This document shows positions 1 through 5,613 of a DNA stretch of 6,897 bases, in pieces. This stretch comes from Verrucomicrobiota bacterium (GTDB lineage: Bacteria > Verrucomicrobiota > Kiritimatiellia > JAAZAB01), in the NCBI GenBank assembly GCA_018896395.1, contig JAHIMN010000182.1:1-6897 (forward strand), in the 5' to 3' direction. Each line of letters starts with the position of its first letter. The first letter of the stretch is position 1. The position numbers and the translations under genes are program-made. The notes beneath the pieces are model-generated. The model was not told the origin of the DNA and ran no database searches. It saw only the letters and a program-made list of their open reading frames with translations.

Positions 1-252
1 CGCCTCCGCACCGGGCTTACTCGTCTGGGCACCGGGCTTATCCGCCGCCGATTGCTTCTTGTAATGGTCACTACGATAATCCGTCTGGTGAAATCCTGAA
101 CCCTTGAAAATAATCCCCGCGCCCCTGCCGATCAGCCGTCGAACCTTGTTCTTTTTGCATTTAGGGCAACGGGTAATGGGTTTGGCCGTGATGTTCTGAA
201 AGAGTTCAAATTGATGATGACAGTCGCGACACTCGTATTCGTAGGTTGGCAT
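1..252 (-). CDS. FmdB-family zinc-ribbon protein, C-terminus cut by window edge
   Basis: The first 84 codons are present and the frame is still open at the window edge. The N-terminus MPTYEYEC with a CxxC pair (Cys8, Cys11) and a second CxxC (Cys29, Cys32) is the signature of the FmdB/CxxC_CxxC_SSSS zinc-ribbon family. It is followed by a basic stretch (KKNKVRRLIGRGAG) and the family-typical GSGFHQTDYRS segment at about residues 51-61. The rest is a hydrophilic tail rich in Lys, Ala, Pro and Gly, as is common in this family. The zinc-binding fold is well supported. The cellular role is not: the name comes from a putative regulator linked to amidase genes, and no function should be assumed. 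The ATG is preceded by GGGAGGA at 266-272, about 13 bases away, which is a long spacing. The gene lies 97 bases downstream of the sialic acid lyase on the same strand. It may be cotranscribed, but a link to sialic acid is unlikely. Confidence 0.88.
   Translation of the reverse strand, partial: MPTYEYECRDCHHQFELFQNITAKPITRCPKCKKNKVRRLIGRGAGIIFKGSGFHQTDYRSDHYKKQSAADKPGAQTSKPGAEA
8..40. repeat. Two 12-base direct repeats, period 21, in the FmdB tail
   Basis: The 12-mer GCACCGGGCTTA occurs at 8-19 and again at 29-40. On the coding (minus) strand this gives a repeated KPGA motif seven residues apart in the hydrophilic tail. It is probably low-complexity tail expansion rather than a regulatory element. 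The array may continue beyond the window edge. Confidence 0.6.
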
Positions 253-349
253 AAGGGGTCTTCGTTCCTCCCTTTTTTGGTAAAGTTTCCGAGCCGACTG
301 ATCAAGAAAAGAAACACAACCTGCGGACAAAAAGCATGTCTGGCAAATT

Positions 350-1273
350 CTATTTTGCGCAGAAATCAAAGAATCCGATTTTGGTTAAGGCGCTTTGCAG
401 TTTACGGCGTTGTTCGGCGCTAATTTGCGCAATCGGCACCCGGCTTGGCCCACATTCAACGCCAAGCATTTGCATAACGGCTTTTGAGGCCGAAATAAAA
501 TGGGCGCCGCAATGCGCCTTGATTGAAATCATTGCGATTGCTTTCTGCTGCAGCAGACGGGCTTTCGGTAAATCATTGTCTTCAAAAGCTTTTATAAGGT
601 TCCGGTAAAGCGGAGCGGCGTAATTATAAGTGCTCCCCACTGCGCCGCGCGCTCCGAACACAAGGGCTGCAAGTAGAATTTCATCGCGTCCGAAAAGCAT
701 ATTAAACCGTCCGCCTTCGGCATTCAGACAGGACGCAAAGTCCATTAGATTTTCGTGTGTAAATTTAATTCCAGCCAGATTCGGTATTTTTGAAGCAGCC
801 AATTCCAAGAAATCAATCATGGCAAAATTCACGCCGGACATAGCCGGCATGTGATAATAATAGAAAGGCAATGAAGGCGCCGCCGCAGCAACTCCCGCGC
901 AAAAATTAACCAGGTCAGCGACTGTCGCAGGCTTGAAGAATGAAGGTGCGATCGCCACGACGGCCCAGGCTCCGATTTCTTGCGCATGGGCGGCCAGCTC
1001 CCGGCTATCGGGAAGGGCGTTATGTCCCACATGAACTATGATGCGCATTCCGGAAGGCGCATCCTCCACCCAGCGTTTGGCGATTGCCATGCGTTCCGCC
1101 ACACTGAGCGACATGCTCTCCCCGCTCGTTCCGCAGACAAAGGCGCCCTGAACCCCGTTGCGGTGAAGAAATTTCGCGTAATGTTCAACAACGTCCAGGT
1201 TAAGGCCGCCTTCGGCATTCATCGGAGTAAAAGGCGCCGCAACGAGACCGTTTAAATGTTGAAATGACTGCAC
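350..1273 (-). CDS. nanA: N-acetylneuraminate lyase (sialic acid aldolase), NPL-like
   Basis: A cytoplasmic class I aldolase of the DapA/NanA TIM-barrel family, predicted to split N-acetylneuraminate into N-acetylmannosamine and pyruvate. Numbered from the GTG start (307 residues), GTSGES at 48-53 is the pyruvate-carboxylate loop. The segment FYYYHMPAMSG holds the catalytic Tyr140, and GIKFTHEN holds the Schiff-base Lys170. GAVGSTYNY lies near 211-218. The Tyr-to-Lys spacing of 30 and the FYYYH, LFG.DE and GAVGSTYNY blocks match animal NPL more closely than E. coli NanA as I remember those sequences, which argues against dihydrodipicolinate synthase. The frame opens upstream at a TTG (1289-1291) with no ribosome-binding site. 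The GTG at 1271-1273 has AAAGGA six bases upstream and gives an N-terminus of family length. The sialidase gene ends 61 bases upstream on the same strand, so the two probably form one transcript. Sampled base composition is AT-richer than in the ispA operon. Confidence 0.9.
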   Translation of the reverse strand: MQSFQHLNGLVAAPFTPMNAEGGLNLDVVEHYAKFLHRNGVQGAFVCGTSGESMSLSVAERMAIAKRWVEDAPSGMRIIVHVGHNALPDSRELAAHAQEIGAWAVVAIAPSFFKPATVADLVNFCAGVAAAAPSLPFYYYHMPAMSGVNFAMIDFLELAASKIPNLAGIKFTHENLMDFASCLNAEGGRFNMLFGRDEILLAALVFGARGAVGSTYNYAAPLYRNLIKAFEDNDLPKARLLQQKAIAMISIKAHCGAHFISASKAVMQMLGVECGPSRVPIAQISAEQRRKLQSALTKIGFFDFCAK

Positions 1274-1276
1274 AAC

Positions 1277-1285
1277 CTTTCCTTT
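1277..1285 (-). promoter_or_regulatory. Ribosome-binding site choosing the GTG start of the lyase
   Basis: The minus strand reads AAAGGAAAG just upstream of GTG (1271-1273), with six bases between GGA and the start. This site lies inside the longer open frame that begins at TTG 1289-1291. That TTG has no Shine-Dalgarno-like sequence before it, so GTG is the preferred start. Confidence 0.55.
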
Positions 1286-1334
1286 CTTCAAAGCTGTTGT
1301 TAAAACCCGCCAAGATCAATTTGGGATGCTTTCG

Positions 1335-2411
1335 CTATGTCGTTGCCGCTTCCAGCCAATTGAGGCTGAATCGAGCAAGCGTAATTCTTTCATATGGACC
1401 TTGTTTGCCTGATTCAAAGAGGCAAAAGATATCTCCATTTCCGAGGACTGCCAAATCCGAGTAGGCACTTGGTCCCTGATAGAGTGTTTTCTGCAAAGGC
1501 CACGTTTTCCCTTCATCAAAACTTGTTCGCACGGTCATTTTGACACGGCTTTCCTGACTTGCTGGATTGGAGAACAGAATCACGCTTCTGCATCCGGGAG
1601 CTGGCCAGGCAAAACGGCGAATACTTGCCTGGCAGATCGGTTCAACCAAGGCTTCATCAAAACGTTGTTCTTCCCATGTCAGCCCACCGTCCCGGCTGAA
1701 GGCCACTTGGCGCATCTTGTTGAGATCGTAGTAGTTACGCATGTTCAGCAAGAGACGACCGTCAACCAGTTCCACGACCTCGCATTCGTTCACACCATCC
1801 CGCGGCGTACGGCCGCCCAAACACCATGACTTCCCGTGATCGTCGCTGTAGATCACATGCGAATAGTATCGTTTGCTGCCGGCCTCGATATGATCGCACG
1901 GCACAAGGAGCCGACCTGTATAGGGTGCTGTTTGCACCTGAATCCCTGCGCCGGGACCTGTGGCGTACCACGTCCAGTTTGGCTGTTTGACGTCGGCCGT
2001 AATCTCCCGCGGCTTGGCCCACGTGCAACCATCATCCGAGGAACAAGTCACAAACACACGCCTCGTATCCCGGCTCGTCTGATTGATAATCTGTAGCTCA
2101 TGATCATCGCCACGGTTCCAAGTCAAAAGCAGCCAGATGACACCGGTCTGCCGGTCAATGACTGGGCTCGGATTCCCACATGTATTCTCGTGATCATTCC
2201 AGACCACCTGTTGTTCACTCCATGTTGCGCCATTATTGGCGGATCGTTTGACCAATACGTCTATCCGGCCGTTGTCGGCCTCGCCCCGTTTGCGTCCCTC
2301 GCAAAAGGCCAGCAGCCACCCCCCACCTGTCACCGCAAGAGCAGGAATGCGGTATGTGTGATAGCCATTGTTTTGACTGCGCCACAGAACTGATTGTTTC
2401 ATATCTTTCAT
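1335..2411 (-). CDS. nanH: Exo-alpha-sialidase (GH33, six-bladed propeller), no signal peptide
   Basis: Predicted to release terminal sialic acid from glycoconjugates. In the 358-residue form, YRIP (20-23) gives the first triad arginine, Arg21. Asp46 is the likely acid/base. Glu209 (in NECEV) and Tyr317 (in AYSDL) form the nucleophile pair. Arg225 and Arg289 complete the arginine triad, and Glu333 is the stabilising glutamate. Five Asp-box motifs (SxDxGxTW type) sit near 57-64 (Asn in place of Asp), 124-131, 189-196, 239-246 and 297-304. All expected catalytic residues are present, and their positions track human NEU2 closely. The frame extends upstream to a TTG at 2475-2477, but ATG 2409-2411 has GGAAG six bases before it and is preferred. 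A second in-frame ATG lies three codons later. Neither start gives a convincing signal peptide, so the enzyme may be cytosolic. It precedes the lyase gene by 61 bases, consistent with a sialic acid degradation unit. The specific substrate cannot be read from sequence. Confidence 0.92.
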   Translation of the reverse strand: MKDMKQSVLWRSQNNGYHTYRIPALAVTGGGWLLAFCEGRKRGEADNGRIDVLVKRSANNGATWSEQQVVWNDHENTCGNPSPVIDRQTGVIWLLLTWNRGDDHELQIINQTSRDTRRVFVTCSSDDGCTWAKPREITADVKQPNWTWYATGPGAGIQVQTAPYTGRLLVPCDHIEAGSKRYYSHVIYSDDHGKSWCLGGRTPRDGVNECEVVELVDGRLLLNMRNYYDLNKMRQVAFSRDGGLTWEEQRFDEALVEPICQASIRRFAWPAPGCRSVILFSNPASQESRVKMTVRTSFDEGKTWPLQKTLYQGPSAYSDLAVLGNGDIFCLFESGKQGPYERITLARFSLNWLEAATT

Positions 2412-2417
2412 CCGGGA

Positions 2418-2422
2418 CTTCC
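2418..2422 (-). promoter_or_regulatory. Ribosome-binding site for the sialidase ATG
   Basis: The minus strand reads GGAAG, then six bases, then ATG (2409-2411). This favours that ATG over the upstream in-frame TTG at 2475-2477, which would add 22 residues unlike any sialidase N-terminus I know. Confidence 0.55.
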
Positions 2423-2435
2423 AAGGGGTAACAAA

Positions 2436-2445
2436 CAACCGGTTG
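2436..2445. promoter_or_regulatory. Perfect 10-base palindrome, possible operator in the sialidase leader
   Basis: CAACCGGTTG is self-complementary and lies 25 bases upstream of the sialidase start, downstream of the predicted minus-strand promoter. A core of AACCGGTT with a central CG resembles operators of LacI-family repressors. The position would suit a roadblock type of repression. No regulator gene lies in the window, so the assignment is speculative. Confidence 0.3.
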
Positions 2446-2488
2446 CAATAGCCGGTCGCCTGCGCGATCAATAACAATTGACACGATC

Positions 2489-2516
2489 ATGATATACAAT
2501 ACCCTAAATAATTCAA
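2489..2516 (-). promoter_or_regulatory. Candidate sigma-70-type promoter for sialidase-lyase transcript
   Basis: On the minus strand, TTGAAT (2511-2516) and TATCAT (2489-2494) are separated by 16 bases, matching 4/6 and 5/6 of the housekeeping consensus. Transcription would begin near 2482, giving a leader of about 70 bases before the sialidase ATG that contains the palindrome at 2436-2445. The promoter call rests on sequence match only. Confidence 0.4.
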
Positions 2517-2551
2517 TCCCTCATTTCGCGTCAACGCGCGCGCAATATTCG

Positions 2552-2581
2552 CTGTCATTTTCACCCGCCTTGTCATACAAT
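2552..2581 (+). promoter_or_regulatory. Candidate sigma-70-type promoter for the ispA operon
   Basis: CTGTCA (2552-2557) and TACAAT (2576-2581) are 18 bases apart, matching 4/6 and 5/6 of the consensus. Initiation near 2588 would leave a short leader of about 25 bases before ATG 2613. It would start downstream of the alternative ATG at 2580, which agrees with choosing 2613 as the ispA start. Confidence 0.35.
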
Positions 2582-2598
2582 GAAGTTTAACTCGGCAC

Positions 2599-2605
2599 AA
2601 GAGAG
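2599..2605 (+). promoter_or_regulatory. Weak ribosome-binding site choosing the ispA start
   Basis: AAGAGAG lies seven bases before ATG 2613. The upstream in-frame ATG at 2580 has no purine-rich sequence before it. The internal start also gives the length and N-terminus usual for IspA. Confidence 0.45.
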
Positions 2606-2612
2606 CATCGCC

Positions 2613-3515
2613 ATGTTTGATCTGCAGCATTACCTGGACAATAACATCCAGCTGATCAACACCGCGCTGGACCAGCGCCTGCCGGCCGAAACCGAACGGC
2701 CCGCTGCGCTCCACAAGGCCATGCGCTACAGTGTGTTTGCCGGCGGCAAGCGCCTGCGCCCGGTCCTGTGCCTGGCGGCGGCCGAAGCCATTGGTCCGGC
2801 CAACGCCGGTGGTCTGGCCAACGCTACGGCGCTCACCGCCGCCCTGGCAATAGAAATCCTGCACACCTATACCCTGATCCACGATGACCTTCCCTGCATG
2901 GATGATGACACTCTGCGCCGTGGCCAGCCCACCCTGCATATCGTGGCGGGCGAGGCCAATGCCGTCCTGGCCGGCGACGCACTGTTGACCCTGGCATTTG
3001 AATGGCTGGCGGAAGTGCGCGCACCGCCGCCCTATCCGCCCAATCAGCTCAGTTTGGAACTGGCGCGCGCCGCGGGAAGTCGGGGCGTGGTCGGCGGGCA
3101 GGCCGAAGACCTGGCCGCCGAAGGCCGGGCGGCCGATCCCGACACTGTGGATTACATCCATCGCCACAAGACAGCCGCGCTCCTGCGCGCCTCGGTGCGC
3201 ATGGGCGGCATCGCCGCCGGCGCCGGCAACAGGGCCTTGGCCGTCTTGACCGCCTATGGCGACGCCATCGGCCTGGCCTTCCAAATTGCGGATGATATAC
3301 TGAACGAAACGTCAACGGCCGCCACCCTGGGCAAAACCGCCGGCAGTGACCGGCAGCGCGGCAAAATGACGTTCATTACCGTGCATGGCCTGGAGCGCGC
3401 CCGGACGCGTGCGGAGCAACTGAAGCAGGACGCCCTCGCGGTACTTGACTCCTTGCCGGGCGCCACGGAACCACTGGCCGCCCTGGCCCGGTTCATCACG
3501 GAACGGACACACTGA
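2613..3515 (+). CDS. ispA: Farnesyl diphosphate synthase (type II, IspA)
   Basis: A soluble all-helical prenyltransferase predicted to condense DMAPP with two IPP to give farnesyl diphosphate, the C15 starter for undecaprenyl phosphate and quinone side chains. In the 300-residue form, GGKRLRP is at 44-50. The first Asp-rich motif DDLPCMDD is at 91-98, with the two-residue insertion of bacterial enzymes. Tyr86, five residues before it, is the aromatic that limits the product to C15. GGQAEDL is at 161-167 and HKT at 185-187. The second Asp-rich region reads FQIADDILN, so the third acidic position (Asn231) is Asn rather than the usual Asp. The TLGKTAGSD and GKMTF segments near the C-terminus are typical. 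Length matches E. coli IspA (299 residues) from ATG 2613. An ATG at 2580 would add 11 unlikely residues. It is the first gene of a tight operon, with the ligase starting one base after its stop. A geranylgeranyl diphosphate synthase is the main alternative. Confidence 0.93.
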   Translation: MFDLQHYLDNNIQLINTALDQRLPAETERPAALHKAMRYSVFAGGKRLRPVLCLAAAEAIGPANAGGLANATALTAALAIEILHTYTLIHDDLPCMDDDTLRRGQPTLHIVAGEANAVLAGDALLTLAFEWLAEVRAPPPYPPNQLSLELARAAGSRGVVGGQAEDLAAEGRAADPDTVDYIHRHKTAALLRASVRMGGIAAGAGNRALAVLTAYGDAIGLAFQIADDILNETSTAATLGKTAGSDRQRGKMTFITVHGLERARTRAEQLKQDALAVLDSLPGATEPLAALARFITERTH

Positions 3516-3516
3516 C

Positions 3517-4851
3517 ATGATGAACAGGCTATCATGGGAACGCTTGCTTGATTGGTTCCAGCGCACACCGCCGGTGCAATTCGTGGTCTGGACGGTGACA
3601 GGGATTATCGTCTGGAAATTGTCAGCCACGGTCGTTCAGGATATCCTGGTGTATGGCGCCTTTCTGTTCGCCCTGACCCGCGCCTTCCACCTACGCCAAG
3701 GCTTCGGTGGACAGGCCCGCCTGCGCCAAGGCTTCCCCCTACGCGACTCGCCTGGGCGAAGCACTTCGGCGGGACAAGTCGGCGGGCAGGCCCGCGATGT
3801 GGCCGTTTGGAAACAGCCGGCGGGTATTGCCTTCGTTGTAATTCTGATCCACATGACTTTCACTCTGCCGTTTGCTATGCACCCGGCGCTTTCCTTGCGC
3901 GACTTCAGCGGCATGCTTAAAATAATTGCCGGCGCTTTCGCCATTCCGGTCATTTTCAATACGCGCGCAAAAATCGAAGCAGCTCTCTTTTACAGCGCCA
4001 CGGCCATTACCTGCGTCCTGGGCTATGATTTAATCCGGCTGACGGTATTCCTTGGTCCGAACTTGCTGGTCCAGGCACATATCTTCAAGCCGTTTATTTT
4101 CAACCACTCGAACGTGGCCAGCATGATGGCGGGCGCCTCGGCACTGGTATTATTTTATTTCTCCTGGAAATCGCGGCACCGGATATGGCCGTCAATGGGA
4201 TGCTTGTTCGGCATGTTACTTTGCCTGGTGTACCTGGTCATCCTGGCCTCGCGCGGGCCGCAGATCGCGTTTGCCCTGACCTGCATAGGCGCCGTATTCC
4301 TGATTCCCGGCCGAGGCATTAAACTGCTGGGGTTCCTTATCATCTTACTGGCCGGTTTGGCCCTGTTCGTCAATATCGAACACGTTAATCCCCGGTTCCT
4401 GGAAAAAAGGAGCATGACGAATTTCAGCGAGCGCGACAAGGTCTGGACGCATACCTGGGACCTGGCTCGACAACGACCCTGGTTGGGCTACGGATACGGC
4501 AAACGGAATTTTGAGGTGGTGTATTACAGCACGCAGCCCCCGAAGTCCGTATTCCATTACCCGCATCCGCATCAATTCTGGCTGAAACTGCTGTTTGAAT
4601 TCGGCTGGCCAGGCCTGATCCTGCACCTCATGGCCTGGCTAATCCTGGCCCTCAGCCTGTGGCGGTGCGTGTTTGCCCAGCCGACTTTCACGGACCGCCT
4701 CCTGCCGGGGACGGTAGGACTTATTTTTTGTTTCATCCACCTGTACGGGCTGGGCGATTACCCCGACAATATCGTCCTGATGGCCCAGTTCTGGCTCATC
4801 CCCGTCGCTTTGGTGCTGATGAAAAAAACGGACGATGAACACGCCACTTGA
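3517..4851 (+). CDS. O-antigen ligase-like polytopic membrane protein (Wzy_C/WaaL family)
   Basis: A 444-residue inner-membrane protein with about nine to eleven hydrophobic segments. The family's periplasmic signature is visible near 346-368: paired histidines in YPHPHQFW followed by LKLLFEFGWPGL. Upstream, RPWLGYGYG (320-328) and SRGP (245-248) are also typical. Family members transfer polyprenyl-diphosphate-linked glycans to lipid A core or proteins, or polymerise them. The exact acceptor cannot be told. ATG 3517 follows the ispA stop after one base, and a second ATG follows immediately. GGA at 3505-3507 is a weak ribosome-binding site, so translational coupling is likely. Residues about 58-92 are encoded by a palindromic repeat inserted in frame between the first and second membrane segments. 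They form a hydrophilic loop (LRQGFGGQARLRQGF and following) unlike the rest of the protein. The last 17 bases overlap thpR. Confidence 0.85.
   Translation: MMNRLSWERLLDWFQRTPPVQFVVWTVTGIIVWKLSATVVQDILVYGAFLFALTRAFHLRQGFGGQARLRQGFPLRDSPGRSTSAGQVGGQARDVAVWKQPAGIAFVVILIHMTFTLPFAMHPALSLRDFSGMLKIIAGAFAIPVIFNTRAKIEAALFYSATAITCVLGYDLIRLTVFLGPNLLVQAHIFKPFIFNHSNVASMMAGASALVLFYFSWKSRHRIWPSMGCLFGMLLCLVYLVILASRGPQIAFALTCIGAVFLIPGRGIKLLGFLIILLAGLALFVNIEHVNPRFLEKRSMTNFSERDKVWTHTWDLARQRPWLGYGYGKRNFEVVYYSTQPPKSVFHYPHPHQFWLKLLFEFGWPGLILHLMAWLILALSLWRCVFAQPTFTDRLLPGTVGLIFCFIHLYGLGDYPDNIVLMAQFWLIPVALVLMKKTDDEHAT
3685..3795. repeat. Palindromic repeat element inserted in frame in the ligase gene
   Basis: The stretch holds GCCAAGGCTTC at 3695-3705 and again at 3725-3735 (period 30), and CAGGCCCGC at 3712-3720 and 3787-3795. 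It also has inverted pairs CCACC/GGTGG (3687-3691 with 3706-3710) and CGAAG/CTTCG (3757-3761 with 3764-3768). The encoded peptide repeats LRQGF and GGQA. I associate this motif with short dispersed repeats in environmental bacterial genomes. Boundaries are approximate. The net length is a multiple of three and no stop codon is introduced, so the ligase frame stays open. Confidence 0.7.
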
Positions 4852-5440
4852 ACCAACACCGGACGCTCATCCGATCCGAACCTTCATGGCCGTGGCCATC
4901 AGCGAAGCGATCCGGGGCAAACTGACTGAGATTCAGGCCCGGCTAAAACAGACCGGTGCGGACGTCGGCTGGGTTGCACCGACCAAGATACATCTCACCA
5001 TTCTATTCCTGGGCCATGTATTTGAATCACAGGCATCGGCACTTGCTACCGCCACCGATGGCATCACGGCGGGTTATCAGCCCTGCTCGCTGAAAGTTAA
5101 AGGCATTGGCTATTTCGGCCGAGCGCAATCGCCCCGGGTTATCTGGGCCGGCCTGACGGGCGACTTGCAGCCGCTTCTGGCTCTGCAAAGAGAAATCGCG
5201 GTAGCCGCAAAAAAGACGGGGATTTATACCGACGACAAGCCATTCCACCCGCACCTGACGATCGGTCGGGGGCGCTCGGCACGAAATATTGGAGCGCTGT
5301 TGGCCGTTCTGGAAACTTGCCGGGACATGGACTTCGGGACGATCACAATTGACCGCGTGCTCCTGATGAAGAGCGAACTGACGCCTCAGGGACCGATCTA
5401 CACGACGCTCCACGAAAGCCGGCTATCAGCCGCGGATTGA
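4835..5440 (+). CDS. thpR: RNA 2',3'-cyclic phosphodiesterase (LigT/2H family)
   Basis: A 201-residue soluble protein of the 2H phosphoesterase superfamily, predicted to open 2',3'-cyclic phosphates on RNA to 2'-phosphates. Bacterial homologues can also join tRNA halves in vitro. Two HxTx motifs provide the catalytic pair: HLTI at 53-56 and HPHLTIGR with His140. Also typical are RTFMAVAI near the N-terminus, PRVIWAGL (100-107) and the C-terminal LLMKSELTPQGPIYTTL. Length and domain order are normal for the family. The ATG lies inside the end of the ligase gene with a 17-base overlap and no clear ribosome-binding site, which suggests coupled translation. The link to the upstream genes is probably only transcriptional. 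The N-terminal stretch before Arg15 is slightly longer than usual. Confidence 0.92.
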   Translation: MNTPLEPTPDAHPIRTFMAVAISEAIRGKLTEIQARLKQTGADVGWVAPTKIHLTILFLGHVFESQASALATATDGITAGYQPCSLKVKGIGYFGRAQSPRVIWAGLTGDLQPLLALQREIAVAAKKTGIYTDDKPFHPHLTIGRGRSARNIGALLAVLETCRDMDFGTITIDRVLLMKSELTPQGPIYTTLHESRLSAAD

Positions 5441-5501
5441 ATATGGCACGGCACTTGTCCGCCTATGGAGGAAAGCCGCAACCAAAGCGGAAGAGGGAAA
5501 A

Positions 5502-5586
5502 ACCACGGATTACACTGATTACGGATGAAGAGCCCTGACTCCTTTGAAATCCTTTCGATATCAGTGGGATCCGTGCCATCCGTGGT
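5502..5586. repeat. Imperfect inverted repeat of 9-base units between convergent genes
   Basis: ACCACGGAT (5502-5510) pairs with ATCCGTGGT (5578-5586), and CACTGAT (5513-5519) pairs with ATCAGTG (5560-5566). Each arm is made of 9-base units of the form NNCACNGAT. The right arm has one more unit than the left. The element fills most of the 173-base gap between thpR and pfp, whose 3' ends face each other. A long hairpin here could end transcription from either side, but no classic short GC stem with a T-tract is present. It resembles a dispersed non-coding repeat family. Confidence 0.65.
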
Positions 5587-5613
5587 AAAAATCTTCTCCG
5601 ATGATCCTGATAA

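Noticed and set aside
2478..2483. Perfect TTGACA hexamer on the plus strand as the ispA -35 box
   Set aside because: No acceptable -10 lies 16-18 bases downstream. The candidates TACAAT (2495-2500) and AATAAT (2507-2512) are 11 and 23 bases away. The pair at 2552-2581 fits better.
2527..2538. CGCGT/ACGCG inverted repeat upstream of ispA as an operator
   Set aside because: It is short and lies in a CG-alternating stretch where such pairs arise by chance. Nothing else supports a binding site.
2487..3284. Long open frame on the minus strand opposite ispA (265 codons)
   Set aside because: It is a shadow of ispA. Its Gly-, Gln- and Val-rich composition is typical of antisense to GC-rich coding sequence, and it has no recognisable domain.
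3685..3795. CRISPR-like array inside the ligase gene
   Set aside because: There are only two imperfect copies with a 30-base period and no unique spacers. The sequence is translated in frame, and no cas genes are present.
5452..5490. Second copy of the ligase-type palindromic repeat downstream of thpR
   Set aside because: Only a short resemblance (a GGCGGACAAG-like segment on the minus strand) is visible, too little to claim a copy without a search.
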